Under the pieces are notes generated by a model. The model saw only the letters and a program-made list of their open reading frames with translations, was not told the DNA's origin and did no database searches. Positions 8,472-17,481 of a DNA stretch of 64,000 bases are shown here, piece after piece (position 1 is the first letter of the stretch; each line of letters starts with the position of its first letter). The position numbers and the translations under genes are program-made. The DNA comes from JADZAI01 sp047602465 (GTDB taxonomy: Bacteria > Pseudomonadota > Alphaproteobacteria > Micropepsales > Micropepsaceae): positions 2,604,001 to 2,668,000 of the forward strand of contig JASGHF010000001.1 in NCBI GenBank assembly GCA_047602465.1. Direction: 5' to 3'.

Positions 8472-9136
8472 CGCGCACCCACCGCCTGGTTGATGCGCCC
8501 GGCGAAGAGGCGGAGTTCCGTCGCCGCGGCGTTGTCGATGAGGCCGCGATCATGCGTGGCGATCAGCACCGAGGTGCCGAGGCGATTGAGTTCGACGAAC
8601 AGGCGCATCAGCCGCGCGCCCATGTCGGGATCGACGCTGCCGGTCGGTTCGTCCGCGATCAGCAGCGGCGGGCGCGAGACGACGGCGCGGGCGATGGCGA
8701 CACGCTGTTTCTCGCCGCCGGAGAGAGTGGGCGGGCGGGCGTGCATGCGCTCACCCAAACCGACCCAGTTCACGATCTCCTCGACATCGCTGCGCCATTC
8801 GCGTTCGGGCTTGCCCAGGATGCGGAGCGGCAGCGCGACGTTTTCATAGGCCGTGAGGTGATCGAGCAGGCGGAAATCCTGGAACACCACGCCGATGCGG
8901 CGGCGCAGGGCCGGCCATTCGGCGCGGGGCGTTGCGCCGAGTTCGCGGCCGAACATCGAGATCGCGCCGCGCGTCGGGCGTTCGGCCAGCGAAATGAGCT
9001 TCAGCAATGTCGTCTTGCCGGCGCCCGACGGCCCGGTGAGGAAGGTGAGGCTGCCTTCAGGCAGCTCGAAGCTGAGGTCGCGCAGCACCTCAGGTCCGGC
9101 GCCATAGCGCATGCCGACGTTATCGAAGCGGATCAT
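8462..9136 (-). CDS. ftsE: Cell division ATP-binding protein FtsE
   Basis: ABC ATPase of 224 aa that pairs with FtsX at the division site. Walker A is GPSGAGKTTLLKL near residue 37, the signature is LSGGEKQRVAIARA near 138, and Walker B with the catalytic Glu is LLIADEPTGSVD near 160. The protein begins MIRFDNVGMRYGAGPEVL, typical of FtsE. The ftsX start lies inside its last codons. The promoter should be in the 106 bp gap before the divergent zinc-ribbon gene. Confidence 0.93.
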   Translation of the reverse strand: MIRFDNVGMRYGAGPEVLRDLSFELPEGSLTFLTGPSGAGKTTLLKLISLAERPTRGAISMFGRELGATPRAEWPALRRRIGVVFQDFRLLDHLTAYENVALPLRILGKPEREWRSDVEEIVNWVGLGERMHARPPTLSGGEKQRVAIARAVVSRPPLLIADEPTGSVDPDMGARLMRLFVELNRLGTSVLIATHDRGLIDNAAATELRLFAGRINQAVGARWT

Positions 9137-9242
9137 CCTGACGTCCGGATAAGCCCCGTGGCGGACGCGAGCAAGGCCGCGCCTTGTCTCGAATCGGAGC
9201 GTATGTCACTAAACATCGATAGGCGAGCGCTCCTACGATTTC

Positions 9243-9950
9243 ATGATCATTGCCTGTCCATCCTGCGATACGCGTTTCGAGGTGAACGCTGCGGCGTTTC
9301 CGCCCGGCGGCCGCAAGGTAAAGTGCGCGCGCTGCGCGCATGTCTGGCACGCCGCCTCGCCCGCCGGGATTCCCTCAACGCCCGTCGCCGCCATTCCCAC
9401 CGCCGACACGGTCGATGAAGTCGCGGCGGAAACGATCGCCCCGCCGACCGTCGTCGCACCCATCGACGACGCACCGCCGGAAATGATCTGGGCCGGGACC
9501 GACATCCCGCCGCGCCGCTCGACCCGGCTGGGGACGATCGGGCTGGCGGTCGCCTGTGTCGCGCTGGTGGCGGCAGGCCTCGCGATCTTCCGCGACACGG
9601 TGATTTCCTATTTCCCCGGCATCGCGCCCGCTTATGCAGCGCTGGGCCTGCCCGTGGACCTGACGGGACTTGAGATCACCATCGAGGCGCAGGCGATGAC
9701 CTCGTCATCCGACGGCGCGACGACGCTGGTGGTGACCGGCTCGATCGCCAATGTGACGAGCGCGGAACGGCCGGTGCCGCCGATCGAGGCGACGCTCTAC
9801 GACAAGGACAAGGCGGCGCTGCACACCTGGACGTTCGATGCCGGGGTGGCCTCGCTGAAGCCCGGCGAGCGCCATGAATTCCGGCAGGAGCTGGCGCAGC
9901 CGCCGGCCGATACCTATCAGGTCTATGCCCATTTCGCGGACGGACACTGA
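9243..9950 (+). CDS. MJ0042-type zinc-ribbon / DUF3426 membrane protein
   Basis: A 235 aa protein with an N-terminal zinc ribbon, CPSCDTRFEV then CARCAHVWH (residues 5-36), a Pro/Ala-rich linker, one membrane segment near residues 100-121 (IGLAVACVALVAAGLAIF), and a C-terminal DUF3426-like region with ATTLVVTGSIANVTSAERPV. This arrangement is common in alphaproteobacteria beside ftsE or hpt, and its role is unknown. The stop is followed directly by the TTG start of the phosphoribosyltransferase gene, so the two are probably one operon. Confidence 0.86.
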   Translation: MIIACPSCDTRFEVNAAAFPPGGRKVKCARCAHVWHAASPAGIPSTPVAAIPTADTVDEVAAETIAPPTVVAPIDDAPPEMIWAGTDIPPRRSTRLGTIGLAVACVALVAAGLAIFRDTVISYFPGIAPAYAALGLPVDLTGLEITIEAQAMTSSSDGATTLVVTGSIANVTSAERPVPPIEATLYDKDKAALHTWTFDAGVASLKPGERHEFRQELAQPPADTYQVYAHFADGH

Positions 9951-10472
9951 TTGAGCGCGCCGGAGGTTCTCTACAGCGCGGCGGAGATCGAGGCGCGCGT
10001 GGACGCGCTGGCGGAAATCATCGCGGCGGATTTGGGCGACGATCTCATCGCCGTGCCGGTGATGACCGGCGCGATGGTGTTCGCCGCCGATCTCATCCGC
10101 GCGCTGTGGCGGCGGGGCGTGGCGGTCGAGGTGATGGCGCTGCGCGTCCGGTCCTATGGCGCATCGCTGACGGCGGAGAGCGCGCCGGTGATCGCGATGC
10201 CGCTGGACAAGCGGATCGACGGGCGGACGGCGCTGCTGATCGACGGGGTCTGCGATGTCGGGCACACGCTGGTCACCGCCGTTTCGCACTTGAGCGAGAT
10301 GGGCGCGGGGCGGATCGCCAGCGCCGTGCTGGTGGACAAGCCCACGCGGCGCGGGACGGCGGCCAGACCTGACTATGTCGGCTTCACGGCGGGGGATCTG
10401 TTCGTGGTCGGATACGGCATGGATGCGCGCGGGGGGCTGCGCCATCTGCCGTATGTGGGCGTGATCCGCTAG
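9951..10472 (+). CDS. hpt: Hypoxanthine phosphoribosyltransferase family protein
   Basis: Purine salvage enzyme joining hypoxanthine or guanine to PRPP. The 173 aa protein starts with TTG immediately after the preceding TGA; no ATG gives a full-length domain, so TTG is the best start. The PRPP loop is TALLIDGVCDVGHTL near residue 88. The N-terminal hood has VPVMTGAMVFAADLIRALW, and VVGYGMDARGGLRHLPYVGV is near the C-terminus. The loop has VCDVGHT where many members have ILDTGLT, so substrate preference is less certain than the family. Confidence 0.85.
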   Translation: MSAPEVLYSAAEIEARVDALAEIIAADLGDDLIAVPVMTGAMVFAADLIRALWRRGVAVEVMALRVRSYGASLTAESAPVIAMPLDKRIDGRTALLIDGVCDVGHTLVTAVSHLSEMGAGRIASAVLVDKPTRRGTAARPDYVGFTAGDLFVVGYGMDARGGLRHLPYVGVIR

Positions 10473-12916
10473 AAGCGCCGGAGCAGGCGCTCCAGGTAAT
10501 CCAGTTCGGGCTTGGAACGGCCGGTTTCGCCGGAGCGCCTGCGCAGCTCGTCGAGGATTTCGCGGGCGCGCTGGGTCTCGCGTTCGGTGGGGATTTTCAC
10601 CGAGCCGTTGTCGATGGGGCCGTTGGCCTCGGGACGGCCGGCGGGGTCCATGCCGGGATTGCGGCGACCCATCGCGCGGCCGACGCGGGTGCCGCCGTTC
10701 TTCTTCTGCTCGGCGGCGAGGGCCTGGCGGGCCTGATCCTGCGCCGATTTCAGCTTCTCCAGCGCCTCTTCCTGCCGGGCGAGGGCCTCGCCCGTGTCGC
10801 CTTCGCGAAGCGCCTTCTCGGCCTTGTCCATGGCCTCGCCCGCCTCGCCCAGCTCCTTGGGGCCTTCGGCGCCCTGTTCCTCGATCTTCTTCTCGACGCC
10901 GCCGAGGCGCTGTTCCAGATCGTCCTGCTCGCCGGCAGCCTTTTCGTCTTCGCCGGCGGCGCGCGAGTCCTCGCGCTCCATCTCGGTCTTCTGGTCTTCG
11001 CGGAAGGTCTTGTCGCGGAGCTTCTCCTGCTCCTTCACGATCTCGTTCAGCTCGGCGAGCTGCTGGGCGAGGCGGCGCTCTTCCTCGGACGGCTCGGCGA
11101 TCGGGCCGTTCATGCCTTCCATCATGTCCTGAAGCTGGGCGAGCAGTTCCTGCGCGGCTTCGGTGGCGCCGAGGCGGGCCATCTCCTCGATGCGGTCGAG
11201 CATGGCCTCGATGTCCTCGGCCTCGACGACTTCGCCGTCGACCAGCGGGATCATCTCGCCGGGCGCCTGCTCGGCCATGGCCTGCATCAGTTCGCGCATC
11301 GCCTGGCGGAGCTGTTCGGTGAGGCGCGCGATCTCCTCCTCCGAGGCGCCTTCGGCGAGGGCTTTCTGGAGTTCCTTCTGGAGGCGGCGGACCTCTTCGG
11401 CGGCGAGGGTGACGCCGCCGTCTTCGAGGCTGAGGGCGATGTCCCAGAGGAGGGCCTGGACGCCGGTGACGTCGGCCTTCACGCGGGACTGCATGAGGCG
11501 CCAATAGGCGGAGCGGAGGCCGAGATAGACGGCGCCCTTCATGTCGAAGCGTTCGGGGGCGAGGGTGAAGGCTTCGAGCGCCGCCGCGACGCGCGGGATG
11601 GCGCCGGGGCCGCGCGAGAGTTCGCGGCGCTGTTCGATGATGGCGCGGGCGAGCGGATGGGTGAAGCGGCGCTCCGGCAGGGTGAAGCGCTTCTCCTCGC
11701 TGGAGGCGGTCTGGCCGGCGCCGTCGACGGCGTTGAGCTGGACGGTGACTTCGAGGCCCGCCCAGGGATGGGCGGTGAGGTCGTCGAAGCCGGCGGACTT
11801 CACGCTCTTCGCGTCCTTGGCCGTGAGGGGCAGCGGCATGACGATCTCGTCGTCGCCTTCCTCGGCGGTCGGGTCGTCGCCGTCCTTGGCGTCAGGGGCG
11901 AGGCGCATCCAGGCCTCGGCCGCCGCGACGCCGTAATCGTCGCCGGCGGTGAAGGGGATGCGGGTCGAGAGGCGCGCGGTCGCCTCGATCTCGCCGTCGA
12001 AGGCGATGGAGGGCGCGGCGTCGGGGAGGACGGTGATCTCCCAGTCGCCGATCTTGCGGCCATCGGCGAAGATGCGGACGCGTTCGGAAGAGGTCAGTTC
12101 GATCTCGCCGGAATAGGCGTTGCCGGGGGCTTTGCCGTCGGCGGCGAGTTCAGCCGTGCCGCCGGTGTCGAGCATCTGGCGTTCGACGCGGGGGCCGGCG
12201 CCGTCGATGCGGAGGGTCAGTTTCGAGCCGACAGGGACGGAAAGGGCGCGGGTCGGATCGAGCGGGATGGTGCCGCGGGCCTGCGCCATAATGATCGGCG
12301 CGCCGCCGGTATAGGGCGGCGGGGTGATCCAGGCGTCGAAGGCGATATCGGTGGTGACGCCGGTGCGGGCGCTGTCGATGTCGAAGACGGCGGCGAGGCG
12401 GCGGCCGGCATCGGGACCGGCGGCGAAGAAGCCGGCAGCGAGGCCGAGAAAGACCAGACCGCGCAGGGCATAGGGATCGCGGCGCGCAACGCCGGGCTTC
12501 GGCCAGACGGGTTCGAGGCCGCCAAATGCCGCGAGCTGACGGTCGATATGCTGACGCCAGAGCTTCTCGGTGAAGGGGTCGCCGGCGCCCGTGGCGAGCT
12601 GATCCTCGGCCGTCGAGAGCGGGCGGTGGGAGAGGTCGTTTTCGTCTTCGAGGCGGCGGATGGCGCTTTCCCGGTCGGGGAGGAAGACGAAGCGCCAGTC
12701 GAGCCAGAAGAGGGTGGCCGCAGTGAGGATGACGGCGCTGACCAGCAGGATGCGCGGACCCGGCGGAAAGATGGCCCAGATATCGAAAAGCGCGAGGACG
12801 GCGCCGGCGCCCAGCACCGCAAGACCGCGCCACGAGGCGGCCCAGGCGCGTTCCCACCAGATTGCGGCGCGGCCGGCGGCGATGAGCCGTCCGGCGCGGT
12901 CGATCTGGCGGCTCAT
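10469..12916 (-). CDS. DUF4175 (TIGR02302-type) membrane protein
   Basis: An 815 aa protein of the alphaproteobacterial TIGR02302 family, function unknown. Two N-terminal membrane segments lie near residues 25-75 (VLGAGAVLALFDIWAIF; ILLVSAVILTAATLFWLDW) and a third near 145. A long periplasmic part follows. The last 350 residues form Glu/Gln/Arg-rich coiled coil (residues about 555-800), with many Met residues in RQAMRELMQAMAEQAPGEMI. ATG at 12916 (MSRQIDRAGRL) was chosen because it lies 4 nt after the lysA stop. The gene ends convergently against hpt with a 4 nt overlap. The lysA-lptM-argH context is conserved in the class. Confidence 0.87.
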   Translation of the reverse strand: MSRQIDRAGRLIAAGRAAIWWERAWAASWRGLAVLGAGAVLALFDIWAIFPPGPRILLVSAVILTAATLFWLDWRFVFLPDRESAIRRLEDENDLSHRPLSTAEDQLATGAGDPFTEKLWRQHIDRQLAAFGGLEPVWPKPGVARRDPYALRGLVFLGLAAGFFAAGPDAGRRLAAVFDIDSARTGVTTDIAFDAWITPPPYTGGAPIIMAQARGTIPLDPTRALSVPVGSKLTLRIDGAGPRVERQMLDTGGTAELAADGKAPGNAYSGEIELTSSERVRIFADGRKIGDWEITVLPDAAPSIAFDGEIEATARLSTRIPFTAGDDYGVAAAEAWMRLAPDAKDGDDPTAEEGDDEIVMPLPLTAKDAKSVKSAGFDDLTAHPWAGLEVTVQLNAVDGAGQTASSEEKRFTLPERRFTHPLARAIIEQRRELSRGPGAIPRVAAALEAFTLAPERFDMKGAVYLGLRSAYWRLMQSRVKADVTGVQALLWDIALSLEDGGVTLAAEEVRRLQKELQKALAEGASEEEIARLTEQLRQAMRELMQAMAEQAPGEMIPLVDGEVVEAEDIEAMLDRIEEMARLGATEAAQELLAQLQDMMEGMNGPIAEPSEEERRLAQQLAELNEIVKEQEKLRDKTFREDQKTEMEREDSRAAGEDEKAAGEQDDLEQRLGGVEKKIEEQGAEGPKELGEAGEAMDKAEKALREGDTGEALARQEEALEKLKSAQDQARQALAAEQKKNGGTRVGRAMGRRNPGMDPAGRPEANGPIDNGSVKIPTERETQRAREILDELRRRSGETGRSKPELDYLERLLRRF

Positions 12917-12920
12917 GCCT

Positions 12921-14180
12921 TTAGCCGAGCCAGGTGGGAAGGCGGTCACGCCCCAGCATCTCCTCATATGACGGACGCGCGCGGACGAGCGCCCACGCAT
13001 CGCCGTTGACCATAACCTCCGGCACCAGCGGCCGGGCGTTGTATTCGCTCGCCTGCGCCGCGCCATAGGCGCCGGCCGTCAGGATAGCGGCGAGTTCGCC
13101 CGCCTCGAAAGCGGGAACCGTGCGGCCTCGCGCGAACGTGTCGCCGGTTTCGCAGACCGGGCCGACGATATCGTAGGCGCGTTCCGGACGGTCCGAGACG
13201 GCGACCGGGATCAGGTCGTGATGCGCCTCGTACATGGCCGGCCGGATCAGATCGTTCATCCCTGCGTCCAGAACCAGGAAGTCGCGTGAAGCGCCATGCT
13301 TCACATAGACGACCCTGGAAACCAGTATGCCGGCATTGGCGACGAGCAGCCGTCCCGGCTCGAAGGCCAGTTTCAGGTTCTTTCCGGCGGAAATGCGGCC
13401 AACCATGGCCCCATATTCGGCGGGCGAAGGCGGATGCGCCGCATTCATGACGTAAGGCACACCCAATCCGCCGCCGAAATCGGCGCGGGTGATGGCGTGA
13501 CCGGCGGCGCGCAGCGTGTCGGTCATTTCGATGACCTTCACATAGGCGGCCTCAAGCGGCCCGAGTTCGGTGATCTGGCTGCCGATATGGACGGCGATGC
13601 CGTTCAGGCGGATGCCGGGCAGTTTCGCGCAGCGCAGCGCCAGCTCCGGCATGCGGTCGATCGGGACGCCGAACTTGTTCTCACCCTTGCCGGTCGAGAT
13701 CTTGGCGTGGGTGCGGGCATCGACATCGGGGTTCACGCGGATCGCGATGTCGGCGGTGACGCCTTTCGAGGCGGCGAGGGCGCTCAGGCCCTCAAGCTCA
13801 GGTTCGCTTTCGACGTTGATCTGGAAGATGCCGGTGTCGAGCGCGAAGGCCAGTTCGGCTTGCGTCTTGCCGACGCCGGAGAAGACGATGCGATCCGGCG
13901 GCACGCCGCCGGCGAGCGCGCGGCGCAGTTCGCCCTCGCTGACCACATCGGCGCCTGCGCCTTCACGGGCGAGCGTGTTGATGACGGCGAGATTGCCGTT
14001 CGCCTTCACCGCATAGGCGACGAGCGCGCCTTCGGGCAGCGCATCGCGGAAGACGTGGAAGTGCCGGAGCAATGTCGCGCTTGAATAGACATAGAACGGC
14101 GTGCCGACGGACGCCGCGATCTCAGGGATCGGGACATCCTCGGCATGGAGCACGCCGCCGCGATAGTCGAAATGGTTCAT
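12921..14180 (-). CDS. lysA: Diaminopimelate decarboxylase
   Basis: Last step of lysine synthesis: PLP-dependent decarboxylation of meso-diaminopimelate. The 419 aa protein has the PLP lysine in VAYAVKANGN near residue 55, HIGSQITEL near 195, the glycine loop GGGLGVPY near 232 and the active-site Cys region GPVCETGDTFA near 345. ATG at 14180 overlaps the stop of the upstream lipoprotein gene by 4 nt. The order argH-lptM-lysA-DUF4175 looks like a single leftward transcription unit. Confidence 0.95.
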   Translation of the reverse strand: MNHFDYRGGVLHAEDVPIPEIAASVGTPFYVYSSATLLRHFHVFRDALPEGALVAYAVKANGNLAVINTLAREGAGADVVSEGELRRALAGGVPPDRIVFSGVGKTQAELAFALDTGIFQINVESEPELEGLSALAASKGVTADIAIRVNPDVDARTHAKISTGKGENKFGVPIDRMPELALRCAKLPGIRLNGIAVHIGSQITELGPLEAAYVKVIEMTDTLRAAGHAITRADFGGGLGVPYVMNAAHPPSPAEYGAMVGRISAGKNLKLAFEPGRLLVANAGILVSRVVYVKHGASRDFLVLDAGMNDLIRPAMYEAHHDLIPVAVSDRPERAYDIVGPVCETGDTFARGRTVPAFEAGELAAILTAGAYGAAQASEYNARPLVPEVMVNGDAWALVRARPSYEEMLGRDRLPTWLG

Positions 14181-14344
14181 GGCGCCCCGGGGGCGGGCGT
14201 TGGGGCCGGCGTGGGCGTCGGCGCCGGTTCAGCCGCCTTGCTCGCTTCGGACGGCGATTCCAGCGGTCCCTTGCGGCCGCAGGCCGAAAGGGCGCTGGCC
14301 GCCACCAGCACGAGCGTCAGAGCGAGTGCAGCTTTGCGCGCCAT
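14177..14344 (-). CDS. lptM: Small lipoprotein, LptM-like
   Basis: A 55-residue lipoprotein found by reading between argH and lysA. It begins MARKAALALTLVLVAASALS, followed by the lipobox Cys and CGRKGPLESP, then a Pro/Ala/Thr-rich tail (PAPTPTPAPTPAPGAP). The CG(Q/R)KGPL motif after the lipobox defines LptM (YifL) proteins, which assist LptD assembly in the outer membrane of Escherichia coli, and the gene next to lysA is typical. The start lies inside the end of argH in another frame (28 nt overlap), and the stop overlaps the lysA ATG by 4 nt. Confidence 0.83.
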   Translation of the reverse strand: MARKAALALTLVLVAASALSACGRKGPLESPSEASKAAEPAPTPTPAPTPAPGAP

Positions 14345-15705
14345 AGGGCGGCCTCCCGTTTCACATTGTCGGGCGCGGTGCCGCCGAACGAGACGCGGCT
14401 GGCGACGGAGGCCTCGACGGTCAGCGCGCCGAAGACGGCATCGGTGATGCGCGGATCGACCGCCTGCATGTCCTTCAGCGTCAGCCCGGTCAGATCGACG
14501 CCCTTGCCCTCGGCCGTCTTCACGATGCGGCCGGTGATGTGGTGCGCCTCGCGGAACGGCACTTTCAGCGTGCGGACCAGCCAGTCGGCGAGATCGGTGG
14601 CGGTGGCGAAGCCCGAAGCGGCGGCGGCGCGCATCTTCTCACGCTCGATGGTCATGTCGGAGACCATGCCGGTCATCGCGGCGAGGCAGAGCGCCAGCGT
14701 GTCGGCGGCGCTGAAGACGAGTTCTTTGTCTTCCTGCATGTCCTTGGCGTAGGTCATCGACAGACCCTTCATCACCGTCAGCAGGCCGATGAGCGCGCCG
14801 AAGACGCGGCCCGTCTTGCCGCGCACGAGTTCGGCGGCATCGGGATTGCGCTTCTGCGGCATGATGGACGAGCCGGTGGAGAAGCCGTCCGACAGGCGCA
14901 CGAATGCGAATTGCGGCGTCGACCAGATGACGATCTCCTCAGCCAGGCGCGAGAGGTGCATCGAGAGGATCGCGGCGGCGCTGAGATATTCGATGGCGAA
15001 GTCGCGCGCCGAGACGGCGTCGAGCGAATTGCGCATGGGCGCATCGAAGCCGAGCGCCCTGGCGGTCTGGTCGCGGTCGATGGGGAACGAGGTGCCGGCC
15101 AGCGCGGCGGCGCCGAGCGGGCTTTCGTTGAGACGTTTGCGCGTGTCGTTCAGGCGGCCGAGATCGCGGCCCAGCATTTCGGCATAGGCGAGGCAATGAT
15201 GGCCGAAGGTCACCGGCTGCGCGCTCTGCATATGGGTGAAGCCCGGCATCACGTCGCCGGCATGGGCTTCGGCCTTGGCGACCAGCGCGGCGATGAGCGC
15301 CTTCAACTGGCCGCGCGCATCGTCGATGGCGTCGCGCAGCCAGAGGCGGAAATCGGTCGCGACCTGGTCGTTGCGCGAGCGGGCGGTGTGGAGGCGTCCG
15401 GCGGCGGGGCCGATGATTTCGGCCAGCCGCGCCTCGACATTCATGTGGATGTCTTCGAATTCCGTGCGGAACGGGAACGTGCCATCACGAATCTCTGAAG
15501 CGATCTTCGACAGGCCTTCCTGGATGGCGCTTGAATCGGCGGGCGAAATCAGGCCCTTGGCCTCCAGCATGCGGACATGCGCGAGGGAACCCTCGATGTC
15601 CTGTTTGGCCATGCGGCGGTCGAAGCCGATGGAGACGTTGATCGCCGCCATCACCTCGTCCGGGCCTGCGGCGAAACGGCCGCCCCACATGTCGTTCGCG
15701 CTCAA
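14317..15705 (-). CDS. argH: Argininosuccinate lyase
   Basis: Cleaves argininosuccinate to arginine and fumarate in the cytoplasm. The protein is 462 aa from TTG at 15705 (MSANDMWGGRFA...), chosen because AGGAG lies about 10 nt upstream and the N-terminus then matches the family form. ATG at 15690 would give 457 aa. The superfamily signature GSSIMPQKRNPD is near residue 280, and TARSRNDQVATDFRLW near 110 holds substrate-binding residues. The start lies only 15 nt from the divergent tlpA start, so each promoter must extend into the other gene. Confidence 0.94.
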   Translation of the reverse strand: MSANDMWGGRFAAGPDEVMAAINVSIGFDRRMAKQDIEGSLAHVRMLEAKGLISPADSSAIQEGLSKIASEIRDGTFPFRTEFEDIHMNVEARLAEIIGPAAGRLHTARSRNDQVATDFRLWLRDAIDDARGQLKALIAALVAKAEAHAGDVMPGFTHMQSAQPVTFGHHCLAYAEMLGRDLGRLNDTRKRLNESPLGAAALAGTSFPIDRDQTARALGFDAPMRNSLDAVSARDFAIEYLSAAAILSMHLSRLAEEIVIWSTPQFAFVRLSDGFSTGSSIMPQKRNPDAAELVRGKTGRVFGALIGLLTVMKGLSMTYAKDMQEDKELVFSAADTLALCLAAMTGMVSDMTIEREKMRAAAASGFATATDLADWLVRTLKVPFREAHHITGRIVKTAEGKGVDLTGLTLKDMQAVDPRITDAVFGALTVEASVASRVSFGGTAPDNVKREAALWRAKLHSL

Positions 15706-15720
15706 AGGGAGAAGGCTCCT

Positions 15721-16302
15721 GTGCCCTGGAAAATAGCCGCACTGGCGGGGGTTTTGCTGGCCGCAGCGGCCGGTCTTCTGGTTTTCACCATGCGAGACGG
15801 CAGCGCAGCCAGTCAACAGACGCCCGCGCCACAGACGGCCGAAATTCCCGCAAAAGGGCCGTTTCTGGCCGTGGTGGAGCCGGCGATGGCCGGGCCGTCC
15901 GATCCGTTCCAGAACGGCGACGGGACAGAGGCGCGTCTGGAGGATTTCAAGGGCAAGCCGGTGGTCCTGAATTTCTGGGCGACGTGGTGCGCGCCTTGCG
16001 TGAAAGAGCTGCCCTCGCTGGCCCGGCTGCAGGCGGCGCGGAGCGACCTGACGGTCATCGCGCTGAACGTCGACACCAGGCTGGAGGGGCCGATCGGCGA
16101 TTTCCTGAAAGAGGTCGGGGCGGCGGAGCTTGAGGCGTATGCCGACCCGAAGAAGAAGCTGTGGCGGGCGTTCCGGCTGAACAGCCTGCCCACCACCTTC
16201 GTCATCGATGCCGGGGGCGTCGTGGTCGCCCGGCGCGAGCGGGATGCGGAGTGGGACTCGCCCGAGGCCATCGCGGCGATCGATGCGGCGCTGAAGCGCT
16301 AG
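15721..16302 (+). CDS. tlpA: TlpA family thiol-disulfide oxidoreductase
   Basis: A membrane-anchored periplasmic thioredoxin-like protein of 193 aa. GTG at 15721 was chosen since AAGGGAGAAGG stands just upstream and the N-terminus then forms a membrane anchor (residues 4-22). The thioredoxin active site is NFWATWCAPCVKELPS near residue 87, with the cis-Pro region LNSLPTTFVIDAGG near 155. Family members reduce periplasmic proteins, often for cytochrome biogenesis; the partner here is unknown. It ends convergently, overlapping the next gene by 4 nt. Confidence 0.9.
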   Translation: MPWKIAALAGVLLAAAAGLLVFTMRDGSAASQQTPAPQTAEIPAKGPFLAVVEPAMAGPSDPFQNGDGTEARLEDFKGKPVVLNFWATWCAPCVKELPSLARLQAARSDLTVIALNVDTRLEGPIGDFLKEVGAAELEAYADPKKKLWRAFRLNSLPTTFVIDAGGVVVARRERDAEWDSPEAIAAIDAALKR

Positions 16303-16913
16303 ATCGTCGCGCCGCCTTCCGGGTGCCAGCCGCCGCGCCATTCATCGCGGTCGATCACGAAGGTCGGGCCGCCATTGTCGAAGAACCAGGTATCCACGAC
16401 CCAGAGATGGCCGTCGGAGATTTCCTTGATGGTCGCGGTCGCGTGGACGAGGCCGAACGTGCCGAAGGGGACGCCGCGCATCGTGGGCTGATCGACCACG
16501 TGATATTTCAGGAAGCCCGACTTCTGCATCATCTGGATCGCGACGGTGGTGTTCGCGGCTTCGGCATAGCAGTCGACATGGCCGTAGCCGGGGCTGATCC
16601 AGCCGGTGCCGCCGGTGTCGTTCTCGGTGCCGTCCTTGGGGCCGGCGATCTGTTCGAAGCGGCTCATCGCCAGCGCGATGCGGGCGCGTTCATCGGCCGC
16701 GTCGCGGGTGCCGATGAAGAAGGCGCCGATCTCGTCCCATTCGGCCTGCGAGAACTTCATGCCGTACATGGACGAGCAGCCATAGCCGTTGCAGTGCGTG
16801 AAGCGCACCGTCGGGTTGTTGTCGTGCAGGGACGGCTCGATGATGTTGGGCGGCGTGGCGCAGGCGCCGAGCATCAGGAAAGCGCCAAGCGTGACGAGGC
16901 GGCGGTGGGTCAA
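16299..16913 (-). CDS. Putative lipoprotein of unknown function
   Basis: A 204 aa predicted lipoprotein: MTHRRLVTLGAFLMLGAC gives a signal peptide with the lipobox Cys at residue 18. The mature part has several Cys residues (CNGYGCSSMYGMKF) and the tail ends RGGWHPEGGATI. I do not recognise the family. TTG at 16913 was chosen since it overlaps the upstream stop (TTGA) and places the signal peptide at the N-terminus; there is no ATG that would do so. It is probably cotranslated with the secreted protein at 16910-17437. Confidence 0.7.
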   Translation of the reverse strand: MTHRRLVTLGAFLMLGACATPPNIIEPSLHDNNPTVRFTHCNGYGCSSMYGMKFSQAEWDEIGAFFIGTRDAADERARIALAMSRFEQIAGPKDGTENDTGGTGWISPGYGHVDCYAEAANTTVAIQMMQKSGFLKYHVVDQPTMRGVPFGTFGLVHATATIKEISDGHLWVVDTWFFDNGGPTFVIDRDEWRGGWHPEGGATI

Positions 16914-17437
16914 TGGACTTCTTCCTGGATGCAGTAGACCCCTGACGGGTCGACGGGCGTGATGGCGCCGGTGGTGAGATCGATCTTCGCGGCGGCGATG
17001 AGGCCGTGGAAACGGCCGTCCTCGACGGCGCCGCCGGTCTTCGGCGCGATGCCGGCGATGAATTCGGTCTGTGAGGTGACGCCCTCGAAACCGGCGCCCT
17101 CGCCGCAATTGGTGTCGACATAGGCGAAATTGTCGATCACCGGCACGCTCATCGCGGCCCCGGCGGTGAAGGTGGCGACGCCGTCCTCGGCGCGGCCGAC
17201 GAAGGTGGACAGCATCACGCCGATGCGCCCCCTGGACGAGATGAAGCTGAGCGTGTGGTGTTGGTCGCTGACATAGAGGCCGCCATCGAGAGTCCAGTCC
17301 GCGACGGCGCTGACCCCGTTGGCGTCTGCGCGTCCGTCATAGGTGAGGCCGGCCAAAGCCGGTTCGTCGCGCCATTCGGCGCCGGCCGCGAGGGCGGCGC
17401 CGGTGAGGGCGAAAAGCAGGGCGAGGCGGAAAATCAT
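16910..17437 (-). CDS. Putative exported protein of unknown function
   Basis: A 175 aa protein with a clear signal peptide (MIFRLALLFALTGAALAAGA, cleavage near residue 18-20). The mature part has FISSRGRIGVMLSTFVGRAE near residue 75 and two Cys residues, one in DTNCGEGAGFEGVT and one near the end (VYCIQEE). No family is recognised. ATG at 17437 was preferred over an upstream ATG because it puts the signal peptide first. It is divergent from the WYL regulator with a 44 nt gap and coupled to the lipoprotein downstream. Confidence 0.72.
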   Translation of the reverse strand: MIFRLALLFALTGAALAAGAEWRDEPALAGLTYDGRADANGVSAVADWTLDGGLYVSDQHHTLSFISSRGRIGVMLSTFVGRAEDGVATFTAGAAMSVPVIDNFAYVDTNCGEGAGFEGVTSQTEFIAGIAPKTGGAVEDGRFHGLIAAAKIDLTTGAITPVDPSGVYCIQEEVH

Positions 17438-17481
17438 GGGGCGCAAATTGCACAAGGACGGCAGGGCCGGCAACATGGGGC

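Noticed and set aside
9705..11504. A 599-codon minus-strand frame over the zinc-ribbon, hpt and DUF4175 genes
   Set aside because: Its Arg/Pro-rich product has no family features, and conserved genes cover the same DNA in other frames.
11657..13009. A 450-codon plus-strand frame antisense to DUF4175
   Set aside because: Low-complexity Gly/Asp/Arg product; the DUF4175 frame has membrane segments and known family sequence.
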